NCBI RefSeq assembly: GCF_024714475.1
Contig: NZ_JAMZMI010000010.1
Coordinates: 1 to 64,000 of the forward strand
DNA: 64,000 bases
Direction of reading: 5' to 3'
Origin: Marinoscillum sp. MHG1-6
GTDB taxonomy: Bacteria; Bacteroidota; Bacteroidia; Cytophagales; Cyclobacteriaceae
In this document: positions 54,910-63,252 of the stretch, in pieces
Numbering within the stretch: position 1 is the first letter of the stretch
Layout: every line of letters starts with the position of its first letter
The notes under the pieces: model-generated
The model's database searches: none
The model's input: only the letters and a program-made list of their open reading frames with translations
What the model was told of the DNA's origin: nothing
Program-made: the position numbers and the translations under genes

Positions 54910-56091
54910 TTAATTCAATCTCTCGATGACCATCGCAGAGGCCCCACCGCCACCATTGCAGATGCCTGCCACACCAATATTCGCCTGCTTGTTTCCAAGT
55001 ACTGAGGTCAGGGTGGTCAAAATTCTTGTTCCGGAACACCCCAGGGGATGCCCAAGGGCAACGGCCCCGCCGAAAACATTCACGGAGTCAGGATTCAAGT
55101 CCAGCAACTGCATGTTGGCCAAAGCGACAGCCGCAAATGCCTCATTAATTTCATAATAATCTACATCCGATTTTTTGAGGCCGGCCCGATCCAGTGCTTT
55201 AGGTATGGCTAAAGATGGAGCGGTAGTGAACCATAGCGGGTCCTGGGCTGCATCCGAGTAGCTCAATATTCTGGCGATAGGTGCAAGACCTAATTCTTCA
55301 ACTTTCTTTTTGCTCATAAGCACGACCGCTGCAGCACCATCATTGAGTGTTGAGGCATTGGCCGCTGTCACAGTGCCATTCTCGGAGAAAACAGGTTTCA
55401 GAGCTGGTATCTTGTCGAAATTCACCTTTTGGAATTCTTCGTCCTGTGAGACGATAAGTGGGTCTCCTTTGCGTTGAGGGATACTTATAGGGGCTATTTC
55501 TTGTTTGAATTTCCCACTATTGGATGCCTCTGAAGCCAGCTTGTAAGAGTTAATGGTATACTCATCCTGTGCTTCGCGAGAGATACTCATTTTTCTAGCT
55601 GTGTGGTCGGCACAGTTTCCCATGGCAAAGTTGTTGTAGACCTCCCAGAGCCCATCTTTTTGGAGCCCATCAACAATTTCCCCATTGCCATATTTGTGGC
55701 CAAAACGTGCTTTGGGAAGGTAATATGGGCTGTTAGACATGCTTTCCATGCCGCCGGCAACAATCACGTCAGCCTGTCCCAAAGCAATGGTCTGAGCACC
55801 AAACATGACAGACTTCAATCCGGATGAGCAGACTTTATTGATGGTGGTGGATGGAACAGTATTCGGTATACCCGAAGAGATGGCGACCTGACGAGCAGGA
55901 GCCTGCCCAAGATTGGCAGAAAGTACATTCCCCATCAAAACCTCCTCGACTATGGTTGGGTCAACACCACCTTTATCAAGGGCATGTTTCACAGCTTCAG
56001 TGCCAAGTTGTACTGCGGTAAGTCCTGAAAGGGTTCCTCCAAATGATCCAATGGGTGTTCTGGAGGCCGAAACGATGTAAACTTCATTCAT
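54910..56091 (-). CDS. Acetyl-CoA C-acetyltransferase (thiolase)
   Basis: 393 residues. Nucleophile Cys88 in INKVCSSGLKSV, His348 in GHPLGCSG and Cys378 in GICNGGGGAS: the full biosynthetic/degradative thiolase active site. It interconverts two acetyl-CoA and acetoacetyl-CoA, or shortens 3-oxoacyl-CoA. It converges on the glyoxylate operon, fitting a local supply of acetyl-CoA. Upstream neighbours are an aminotransferase pair across 152 bases, in which I see nothing notable. Confidence 0.93.
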   Translation of the reverse strand: MNEVYIVSASRTPIGSFGGTLSGLTAVQLGTEAVKHALDKGGVDPTIVEEVLMGNVLSANLGQAPARQVAISSGIPNTVPSTTINKVCSSGLKSVMFGAQTIALGQADVIVAGGMESMSNSPYYLPKARFGHKYGNGEIVDGLQKDGLWEVYNNFAMGNCADHTARKMSISREAQDEYTINSYKLASEASNSGKFKQEIAPISIPQRKGDPLIVSQDEEFQKVNFDKIPALKPVFSENGTVTAANASTLNDGAAAVVLMSKKKVEELGLAPIARILSYSDAAQDPLWFTTAPSLAIPKALDRAGLKKSDVDYYEINEAFAAVALANMQLLDLNPDSVNVFGGAVALGHPLGCSGTRILTTLTSVLGNKQANIGVAGICNGGGGASAMVIERLN

Positions 56092-56243
56092 TTTTGAATA
56101 ATCATATTGTAGGCCGTGAATCTACTACTAACTCTACAGTGGGCGAGAAAAAGGGGTAATTTTAGGGGGTGGACTATTGCGGGTTATAACTTCTCTGAAG
56201 ATTTTTTTGTCCTTTGGTTTTAAGGATGAATGCCTAAAAGTCA

Positions 56244-57143
56244 TTAAAGCACCTCACAGTATTGGGGAATGATCTCCTTAAATGCTGTCGCTAATTTAGC
56301 CCTTAATCCATGACCTGACCGGTTCTCGATGGTTCTACCGTCAATTTCTTTTACCGGGGTGAGCTCGCCCATGGTACCCGTAGCAAATACTTCATCGGCA
56401 TTGTAAAAGTCGACCAAAGAAAGGTTTCTTTCTTCATAAGTTATGCCCAGTTGGTCAGCCAGCTCCAATACCAGTCCACGGGTGATACCATGCAAACAAG
56501 CATCTGCAAAAGGAGTGAAGAGCTTACCATCTTTGGCCATGAATAAATTGGTGTCGTTCAGCTCGGCAACAAAGCCCTGGTGGTCCAGCATTACTGCTGC
56601 ATCCACCCCAGCAAAATTGGCCTGGATCTTAGCAAGGATATTATTGAGGAGGTTGTTGTGATGGATCTTCGAATCCAAAAACTGCGGGTTGTTTCTGCGC
56701 TGGGTAGAGGTAATCACCCTGATGCCGTTTTCATTATCGTAAACCAACGGCTTCCATTCTGCCAGTACAATGAGACAGGTTCCTTTTTGGTTCAACCGTG
56801 GGTCCATACCTGAAGTCACCTTTTCGCCACGGCTGAGGGTGAGTCGGATGTGGGCATCTTCGTTCATGCCATTAGCTTCCAGAGTTTGTTTGATCGCGGA
56901 CTTGATAAAGTCGAAGGAAGGAATATCAGTGAAAGCCAAAGCTTTGGCGGACTCGTACATGCGGTTGAGGTGCCGCTCCAGCGAGAATACACCCTCTTTG
57001 TAGACCCTCAACCCCTCCCAAACCGCATCTCCACCCTGTACGGTGCTGTCAAAGACAGAGACCTTTGCTTCGTCGCGGTGGTAAAGCTGATCGCCTACCC
57101 AGACCTTTATGTCGGCATTTTTAGGATTGTATTGTTGTAGCAT
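56244..57143 (-). CDS. Class IV PLP aminotransferase (branched-chain/D-amino acid type)
   Basis: 299 residues. PLP fold type IV motifs: STVQGGDAVWEGLRVYKEG at the N-terminus, DSKIHHNNLLNN carrying the PLP lysine, and ELNDTNLFMAKDGKLFTP. ATGTMGELTPVKEIDGR near 262 is the phosphate-binding turn. Members act on branched-chain amino acids, D-amino acids or aminodeoxychorismate; this one is annotated by type only. It starts 2 bases after the stop of a sulfotransferase-like gene, a pairing that also occurs as a fused protein in plants. Confidence 0.85.
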   Translation of the reverse strand: MLQQYNPKNADIKVWVGDQLYHRDEAKVSVFDSTVQGGDAVWEGLRVYKEGVFSLERHLNRMYESAKALAFTDIPSFDFIKSAIKQTLEANGMNEDAHIRLTLSRGEKVTSGMDPRLNQKGTCLIVLAEWKPLVYDNENGIRVITSTQRRNNPQFLDSKIHHNNLLNNILAKIQANFAGVDAAVMLDHQGFVAELNDTNLFMAKDGKLFTPFADACLHGITRGLVLELADQLGITYEERNLSLVDFYNADEVFATGTMGELTPVKEIDGRTIENRSGHGLRAKLATAFKEIIPQYCEVL

Positions 57144-57145
57144 AA

Positions 57146-57862
57146 TTAGTTCGCTTTGATTGCGTGTTTATATAATTCCTGGTAGAAAGGTAGAGATTCC
57201 TCGTAAAGTTTTTGGCAGCGATCAGGCAGTTCGCGATCAGATGTTTTTTGAGCGGTGAAACCGGTGGACTGGTGAACATTTTTGTACCAGTACTTCGCCC
57301 AGATGCCGTCTTCTTCAATTGCTCCCGCTTCCCATTTCAGCATGGATGGGAGCATTTCTATTTGGAGCTTGTCACACAGTCTGGAGAAAACTCGAATTGG
57401 ATTATTGAGTAATTCTCCTGAGTCGATCACGATGGGCTCTTGCCCCATCTCTTTCAAAAAAATATAAAGCTCAAATTGTCTTTTGATGCCGATATCGGTT
57501 TGTGTAGGATTGGGGATAACCTGTGCGAATGAGGCGATCAGCTGTTTTGGGTTCCTAATCAGAAATAAGTTTGTCCACTTAGTGAGGAAATCAACGTCCA
57601 TTTCGATCAGATGATGAGCCATGTTTTTGATAAATACGTTACCGCATTGCTCTTCCAGCCTGTTCATGTTTTCCACCACTTCAAGATAACTGGTGGGCTG
57701 ACTGGCGATGATCTCGTCCTTGCCCGGATGATCTGCCCCGGTGAGGTAAAGATAGTAAGCATAATAGGGCTCGTCCACTACCTTGGTGTCTCCACGATGG
57801 GCGAAGGCGTACATGAGTGCCGTGGATACGTTTCTGGGTGAGGAGATGAGGTTAATGATCAT
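57146..57862 (-). CDS. Sulfotransferase-like P-loop protein
   Basis: 238 residues. LISSPRNVSTALMYAFAHRGDT at the N-terminus is a PAPS-binding-type P-loop variant (SPRNVST), and FLIRNPKQLIASFAQV matches the 3'-phosphate-binding segment of sulfotransferases. The acceptor is unknown and true sulfotransfer is not proven. It is directly followed by the class IV aminotransferase, with which it forms a two-gene operon. Confidence 0.78.
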   Translation of the reverse strand: MIINLISSPRNVSTALMYAFAHRGDTKVVDEPYYAYYLYLTGADHPGKDEIIASQPTSYLEVVENMNRLEEQCGNVFIKNMAHHLIEMDVDFLTKWTNLFLIRNPKQLIASFAQVIPNPTQTDIGIKRQFELYIFLKEMGQEPIVIDSGELLNNPIRVFSRLCDKLQIEMLPSMLKWEAGAIEEDGIWAKYWYKNVHQSTGFTAQKTSDRELPDRCQKLYEESLPFYQELYKHAIKAN

Positions 57863-57940
57863 GGGTTAAAGATATCCTTGTAAACGGAAATTTAATATCC
57901 TCAGAGTTACCGAAGAGACTCTGAAATCTAATGAGTGAGA

Positions 57941-58010
57941 AGAAGTCATGGTAATTTGTACTTAGACCAACAGAATATTCATCACTCAGCACAGCCAGGC
58001 GATTGCTGGG
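57941..58010 (+). repeat. Imperfect direct repeat, copy 1
   Basis: Seventy bases, 55 identical to copy 2 at 58157-58226 with no gap. The best-kept parts are CTTAGAC-AACAGAATA and GCGATTGCTGGG. It contains a small CCAG/CTGG stem. No reading frame spans it. Confidence 0.7.
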
Positions 58011-58031
58011 ATTGTTGGATAATACAGGAAT

Positions 58032-58062
58032 GTTTCAAGTGTTTGCGTAGCACACTTGAAAC
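58032..58062. repeat. Perfect 11-base inverted repeat
   Basis: GTTTCAAGTGT (58032-58042) and ACACTTGAAAC (58052-58062) around TTGCGTAGC. There is no T-run. It lies between the two direct repeats. Confidence 0.6.
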
Positions 58063-58156
58063 TTGATCATGAAAAATAGCGTCTCCGGACACGATGCTAT
58101 TTGCCTTGCTTATTTTCAGTGACACTTCGCCTAACGTTTAAAATAGAAGGGTAATA

Positions 58157-58226
58157 AGAAGTGACGATAATTCAGTCTTAGACTAACAGAATACGTATCA
58201 CTCGGCGTAGCCAAGCGATTGCTGGG
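58157..58226 (+). repeat. Imperfect direct repeat, copy 2
   Basis: Partner of the 57941-58010 copy, at a 216-base offset; 55 of 70 bases are identical. Confidence 0.7.
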
Positions 58227-58548
58227 TGCGAGCCAGAAACCCCAATATTAAACTGAAGTGTCTCATGATCAAATCTTTTAATAAGATAAAGGCGAGCAAA
58301 GTGACGCGCTCAATCCGTCATATATTTAGGTTATCCTTATGATTCGAAGGTCAATGATCTCTTCTTGAATAATATACCAGTTTTTAATGGCGGAGTCTAG
58401 GTAATAGGGAGTTACCTGATGTGAGATAGGCTGTTACGAACTTAGAATCCATCAATGTGACTCTGAAAAGAACAAAGTGTATTGCACAATCGAATACGCA
58501 GGTTGAATTATTTTGTGTAGCTTAGACACTTTAAATGAAACCTAAAAA

Positions 58549-60402
58549 ATGATGCAGATAAAGCCCACCCTTGCTTTTCTCTTAATCCTGTTTGGACTGC
58601 TGTCCAATCAGGCCAACTCTCAAAACTTATTCACCAACGTTTATGGTCGACAAGTCACCAGCCTAAATGGCGAATGGCAATACATCATCGACCCTTATGA
58701 AACGGGCTTTTTTGATTATCGCTTTAAAGAAAAGGGAGAGAGGGACCCCGGGGCCTACTGGAATAGTGGGGTGCCATGGGATAAAACTGCAATGATTGAA
58801 CATGGTTATTCTGATAAGCAAACTCTAAACGTACCGGGAGACTGGAATTCTCAGGACCGGGTGTTTTTGTATTATGAAGGTACTGTATGGTATAAGAAGT
58901 CTTTTGACTATCAAAAGGATGCAGCCACCAACAGGGTGTTCCTCTATTTTGGGGCAGTAAACTACCAGGCTGATGTTTATTTGAATGGTAAGAAATTAGG
59001 GACTCATAAAGGGGGGTTCACACCGTTTCAATTTGAAATAGATGCTGGCCTACTAAAGGAGAAGGATAATTTCGTGGTTGTTAAAGTGGATAACAAGCGT
59101 CATAAAGATGAAGTGCCGACGGTTAATACAGATTGGTGGAATTATGGTGGTATCACCAGGGATGTACTTTTAGTGGAAACGCCTGAGGTTTTTGTAGAGG
59201 ACTATTTTATTAAGCTTAATTCACCAACTGCAAGCTTAAAACCATCCATGAAGAAGGCAGAAATTACTGGTTGGGTAAAACTCAATGGCGCTAAGATCGG
59301 TGAGCCAGTCACGATTGAGATTCCCGAACTGAAGGCAAAGACAACCATCAACTATACGGGTTCAGTGGCTTCGTTTTCAATGAACCTCAAAAAGGTGAAA
59401 CTCTGGTCTGATAACAATCCCAAACGATATGAATTAGTGATTAGCACTTCTCAAGATCAATTGAGGGATAAAATAGGGCTTAGAAAAATTGAGGTTTCCG
59501 GAAAAGATATATTGTTGAATGGTAAGTCTGTCTTCCTGAGAGGTATTTGTATGCACGAAGAGTATCCAGTGGAAATGAGGAGAGCTACTTCAAAATTGGA
59601 TGCATTAAAATTATTAGGATGGGCTCAGGATCTCAACTGCAATTTTGTGAGGTTGGCTCATTACCCGCACAACGAACATATTGTTCGAGCAGCAGATTCT
59701 TTAGGTATGCTATTATGGTCAGAAATCCCGGTATACTGGACCATTGATTTTGGGAATCCGGAAGTGCTTGAGAAGGCCAAAGTTCAACTTAACGAGATGA
59801 TCACCAGAGATCGTAACAGGCCAAGCATCATTGTATGGTCTGTTGGAAACGAAACACCCGTGTCGCCAACGAGAACCGAATTTATGAAGAATCTGGTTTT
59901 AAAAGCCAAAGAACTTGATGATTCACGGCTTGTTTCAGCCGCTTTGGAGGTCCATTATAATAAGGATAAGAATATCATTAATGATCCCCTCGGTGCCTAT
60001 ACAGATATTGTTTCGGTAAACGAATATCTGGGGTGGTATGTAGGCCTTCCATCCTATTGTCAGACGGCACAATGGGAGACAGTATATAATAAACCATTGA
60101 TATTTAGTGAAACCGGAGCCGGAGCTAAAGGAGGCTATCTTGCAGATTCTCTCACTCGTTGGAGCGAGGAGTACCAGGAGTGGTTCTACAAAGAGCAGGT
60201 AGAAATGATGAAGCGGATGCCAGAGAATTATACAGGATTAACCCCATGGATTTTAGTCGATTTTCGTTCTCCAAAAAGAAATAACCCCACTTATCAGGAG
60301 GGCTGGAACAGAAAGGGTTTAATTGATGAGAAAGGAAATAAAAAGAAAGCCTTTTTTGTACTTAAGAGGTACTACGAAGAATTGGAAAGCAACAACCCAT
60401 AA
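58549..60402 (+). CDS. GH2 beta-glucuronidase-like exported enzyme
   Basis: 617 residues. A signal peptide (about 1-24) precedes the sugar-binding jelly roll (to about 210), an Ig-like domain, and the TIM barrel from about 315. Acid/base Glu435 (WSVGNETP) and nucleophile Glu521 (FSETGAGA) are present. N587-R-K589 matches the Asn-x-Lys signature that beta-glucuronidases use to bind the uronic carboxylate, which favours glucuronidase over galactosidase. It probably acts in the periplasm on plant or algal uronides. It stands alone among repeats; the GH28 enzyme at 23.5 kb is the only other uronide-related gene here. Confidence 0.88.
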   Translation: MMQIKPTLAFLLILFGLLSNQANSQNLFTNVYGRQVTSLNGEWQYIIDPYETGFFDYRFKEKGERDPGAYWNSGVPWDKTAMIEHGYSDKQTLNVPGDWNSQDRVFLYYEGTVWYKKSFDYQKDAATNRVFLYFGAVNYQADVYLNGKKLGTHKGGFTPFQFEIDAGLLKEKDNFVVVKVDNKRHKDEVPTVNTDWWNYGGITRDVLLVETPEVFVEDYFIKLNSPTASLKPSMKKAEITGWVKLNGAKIGEPVTIEIPELKAKTTINYTGSVASFSMNLKKVKLWSDNNPKRYELVISTSQDQLRDKIGLRKIEVSGKDILLNGKSVFLRGICMHEEYPVEMRRATSKLDALKLLGWAQDLNCNFVRLAHYPHNEHIVRAADSLGMLLWSEIPVYWTIDFGNPEVLEKAKVQLNEMITRDRNRPSIIVWSVGNETPVSPTRTEFMKNLVLKAKELDDSRLVSAALEVHYNKDKNIINDPLGAYTDIVSVNEYLGWYVGLPSYCQTAQWETVYNKPLIFSETGAGAKGGYLADSLTRWSEEYQEWFYKEQVEMMKRMPENYTGLTPWILVDFRSPKRNNPTYQEGWNRKGLIDEKGNKKKAFFVLKRYYEELESNNP

Positions 60403-60768
60403 TGATTTAATTATTTTCCTCAGTGTCACTGAAGCGGCTCTGAGGAGATCAGACACCCCAAAGAATCGACATAAGGTTTGAGGATAATAACCTTATGGTT
60501 TTCCACTCACTTTTAGACTCTGGATCTATAGGTTCCCATCACATAAGACTTGCTCATTATAAACCCAGCAGATTTTATTGTCTCCGTTCATAATGTTAGA
60601 AAAACTGCCACCAAAGGTTTGGGCACCCAAATTAAAAGCCTGAAGTCTATTGTTGGTATCAATGGTCACATAGTCATTGATTCTCTGAAGCTTCGGAGTT
60701 TGAAATTCTTCGGACCCTGCGGTCATAAATCATATCCACCAGTCAATCATTCCCGCCCGTGAGCCGTT
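60403..60768. other. Non-coding region after the GH2 gene
   Basis: About 365 bases. TCCTCAG (60417-60423) pairs with CTGAGGA (60440-60446); its strand resembles the 57901-57924 element in 19 of 24 positions. A second stem CATAAGGTT/AACCTTATG is at 60470-60497. The minus strand at 60526-60726 is open for 66 codons and might be a gene remnant, but I recognise no family. No transposase is visible. Confidence 0.5.
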
Positions 60769-61134
60769 CTAAGCCTTCCGCAGAATTTTCTCCATTTTTC
60801 GGCCCTTTGCCAACTCATCCACCAATTTGTCCAAATACCTTACTTGCTGAGTCAAAGGATTTTCGATTTCCTCCACCCGATAACCACAGATCACTCCGGT
60901 GATCAGGTGGGTATTAGCATTTAATCGGGCATGCTGAAAGAACTTTTCGAATGTGACTTTATTATCGATTAGCTCCTGAAGCTTATTTTCATCATAACCG
61001 GTCAACCATTCAATGACCTCGTACAATTCTCCTTTCGCTCTGCCCTTCCTCTCGACTTTGGTGACATAATGCGGAAAAACCGAGGCGAATGTCATTTTTG
61101 CTATGCGCTCATCCTGATTGTTTGCTTTGTTCAT
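60769..61134 (-). CDS. DUF2200 family protein
   Basis: 121 residues. [32 protein letters not shown] and [27 protein letters not shown] are the DUF2200 signature. It is a small cytoplasmic protein of unknown function. It lies 27 bases after a DUF1801 gene on the same strand. Confidence 0.88.
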   Translation of the reverse strand: MNKANNQDERIAKMTFASVFPHYVTKVERKGRAKGELYEVIEWLTGYDENKLQELIDNKVTFEKFFQHARLNANTHLITGVICGYRVEEIENPLTQQVRYLDKLVDELAKGRKMEKILRKA

Positions 61135-61161
61135 GCCCTGTGTATTGTTGTAATTCTCAAA

Positions 61162-61554
61162 TTATTTCAAACGATTCAATTGACCTTTTCTTTTCACTAT
61201 GCTTTTGTAATCCCATTGAATTTCTTCTGCCTTTTTCAGCCAGCGCTTCAGGTCATTTCTATTGATTTCTTCTACCATATTGTAAAAAATGGAAGCATCT
61301 TTAAATTTTATGCCCTTGATGTCTAGATGATTTTCATCAAAACCGGCGCCACTCCAGAACATCAAACGAATGCCTGACTTCTGTTTGCTGTAACCTACAA
61401 TTGGATTGTCTTCTAAAAACCAAACAGGATGTGCATGCCAAATTTTACCCTCTGAGCCATGAAGCTCTCTGTCAATGGTGCTCGACAGAAGCTCACAGAT
61501 TTCTTTATCTACTGGTGCCTGTCTATAGTTATATGCTTCAATTTCAGCGTTCAT
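61162..61554 (-). CDS. DUF1801 family protein (YdhG-like)
   Basis: 130 residues. KIWHAHPVWFLEDNPIVGYSKQKSGIRLMFWSGAGF is the beta core seen in YdhG/DUF1801 proteins, and a basic C-terminus (YKSIVKRKGQLNRLK) follows. Some relatives are described as iron chaperones; the role here is unknown. Probably transcribed with the DUF2200 gene. Confidence 0.78.
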   Translation of the reverse strand: MNAEIEAYNYRQAPVDKEICELLSSTIDRELHGSEGKIWHAHPVWFLEDNPIVGYSKQKSGIRLMFWSGAGFDENHLDIKGIKFKDASIFYNMVEEINRNDLKRWLKKAEEIQWDYKSIVKRKGQLNRLK

Positions 61555-61779
61555 ACTTGTGTGCTAAACCTTGATGAGGTGATTGAATATACCAGTTTTT
61601 GAGACTGGAGTCAAGAGGAAAGAAGCGGTATAAGGAAGGCCAACGAAAAGGTGATATTCCCATTGTTACTGAGCTTAGATTAGTGCTTAGAAAAGGAAAG
61701 ACCCATCTTCAGACTTGCGAAGGTCTCAGCTAACAGAATTTTCAGGCTTATTTATTTATTTATGGTGTCTTTAGATGAC

Positions 61780-62397
61780 TTAGTTGCCCATTTGCCGAAA
61801 GGTCAGGTTCACCCTTGGCTGATCAACCTTCTTTGTTGGGGGTAGGCGGTGTAGCCAGTGTGTTTGAGTGGTGCCCTTCATGATCAGCAGACTTCCGTTT
61901 TCAAGCTGTAGATCTATTCGTTCCTTTGTCCGTTTGTGCTTGAAAGAAAACTTGCGTTCAGCACCAAAACTAAGAGAAGCAATCGCTCCGTTTTTCTTTA
62001 GCTCTGTCTCGCCATCGCTGTGCCAGGCCATGCCCTCTTCACCGGAATGATACAAATTCAGTAAGCAAGAGTTGAATCGCTCACCAGCATGCTTTTCTGC
62101 CAGCTCCTTGATGGCTCGAAGCTCTTCTGTCCATGGAAGCGCCACCTTGATTGTGCCTGAGTACCGATAGGACCATGGCCTTTCTGCATACCAGGCCACT
62201 TTTCGTTTGGTTTCTATGGTTTTTCCTAAGATGACCGCCTGATCCGGCTGCCATCTAATGGTGTTAAGCAAAATGTCAAGCAACCGATCAGCTTTAGATG
62301 GCTGGTAGATTTTGCCATAGTAATTGGCCATGCCATCATAGGGGAGCCAGTTCTTATTCGGATCGATCTTTCGCTCAAACAATTCCATATTATTCAT
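61780..62397 (-). CDS. AlkB-like 2-oxoglutarate/iron dioxygenase
   Basis: 205 residues. Iron ligands H126 and D128 (AWHSDGE) and H183 (WLHRLPP), with the 2-oxoglutarate motif R195-x-N197-x-T-F-R201, all present. AERPWSYRYSGT is the nucleotide-recognition lid of the ALKBH2/3-like group. It removes methyl groups from N1-adenine or N3-cytosine in DNA or RNA by oxidation. The start could be the ATG at 62388. It is an independent gene with 22 bases to the DinB-like gene upstream, which may share a transcript. Confidence 0.9.
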   Translation of the reverse strand: MNNMELFERKIDPNKNWLPYDGMANYYGKIYQPSKADRLLDILLNTIRWQPDQAVILGKTIETKRKVAWYAERPWSYRYSGTIKVALPWTEELRAIKELAEKHAGERFNSCLLNLYHSGEEGMAWHSDGETELKKNGAIASLSFGAERKFSFKHKRTKERIDLQLENGSLLIMKGTTQTHWLHRLPPTKKVDQPRVNLTFRQMGN

Positions 62398-62419
62398 TAG
62401 AGATAAAGCCAGCGGTTAA

Positions 62420-63019
62420 TCACCACTTATCGAATTCCGATTTATCGGTTTCATTAATTCTGCTATAGGGACCTCTGATCATCCTTATCTGATACAAATG
62501 ACCATAATAATGTGTGCAATGGATCGCCAGGATTGTTCTGAGGTCTACGTCTGCTCTTTTTTTGTCATGATCATTGTACAGGTATTGCGATGGTCTTCTG
62601 ATCTGCTCAGCGGTAAGGTTTTTGGCAAGCAAATCATACTTTTCATGCCCTTCGGTAAACTTTGTTTTCATTTCTTCGAGATTCCCCGCCTGAAAGGAAG
62701 TGGTAGGCTGTTCGTTGATCAGGTATAACCCGGTGTCTTCGATGGCATCACATGCCCATTCTTCAAACCAGGTCAAATGCCCGATGATCCAACGGATGGT
62801 ATTTGCCTCTTCGTTAATTTTCCAGTCCATCTCTTCCTCTGATATGCCTTTTAGTATGCTCCAGATCCACCCAAATGAGTCATTATTCAATTCTCTTAGG
62901 AGATTCACGTGTGCTAATAATTCCTCATCATTTTGGTCGGGTAATTTTGAAATAAAACCCAGGGAACTCAATCCTGCAAAGGCTGGTATGGCACCTAATA
63001 GAAACTCCTTTCTTCTCAT
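62420..63019 (-). CDS. DinB-like protein with twin-arginine-type leader
   Basis: 199 residues. The four-helix DinB fold is indicated by IRWIIGHLTWFEEWACDAI and the metal-site histidines HCTHYYGHLYQIR near 165-177. Unlike most DinB proteins it begins MRRKEFLLGAIPAFAGLSSLG, a twin-arginine-like leader with a hydrophobic core, so it may be exported folded. Function unknown; relatives include metal-dependent thiol transferases. Confidence 0.78.
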   Translation of the reverse strand: MRRKEFLLGAIPAFAGLSSLGFISKLPDQNDEELLAHVNLLRELNNDSFGWIWSILKGISEEEMDWKINEEANTIRWIIGHLTWFEEWACDAIEDTGLYLINEQPTTSFQAGNLEEMKTKFTEGHEKYDLLAKNLTAEQIRRPSQYLYNDHDKKRADVDLRTILAIHCTHYYGHLYQIRMIRGPYSRINETDKSEFDKW

Positions 63020-63252
63020 GATAATGGGATTTAAGTTCGAAATAGATGAATCTCAATATACAAAAAATAGGAGAGGGGGATTTTTCACAGCTACAATACC
63101 TTGGAGTCACAACAAGGATTTGCCGTTCTGAGGTCAAGGCAATCTTTAAACCTTCAGCGTCTATGAGCTCGATACTTAGGAGTGCAAAACATGCTGTAGT
63201 TGCCTTTCTCTGTTTTAGGCTGTAATTTTATTAGTAGTCAGATTATTGACCG

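Larger units (their letters stand above)
57863..58548. other. Repeat-rich non-coding region before the GH2 gene
   Basis: About 690 bases with no plausible gene. It holds a 70-base imperfect direct repeat (57941-58010 and 58157-58226), a stem TCAGAGT/ACTCTGA (57901-57924) that recurs after the GH2 gene, and a perfect 11-base hairpin (58032-58062). An ATATACCAGTTTTT block at 58372-58385 recurs at 61587-61600. The pattern suggests dispersed repeat or decayed mobile DNA. Confidence 0.6.

Noticed and set aside
57941-58226. CRISPR-like repeats.
   Set aside because: Only two diverged 70-base copies with a 146-base gap; no regular spacing, no cas genes.
60526-60726. A 66-codon minus-strand frame after the GH2 gene.
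   Set aside because: No recognised family and it lies in a repeat-rich region; kept only as a possible remnant in the region note.
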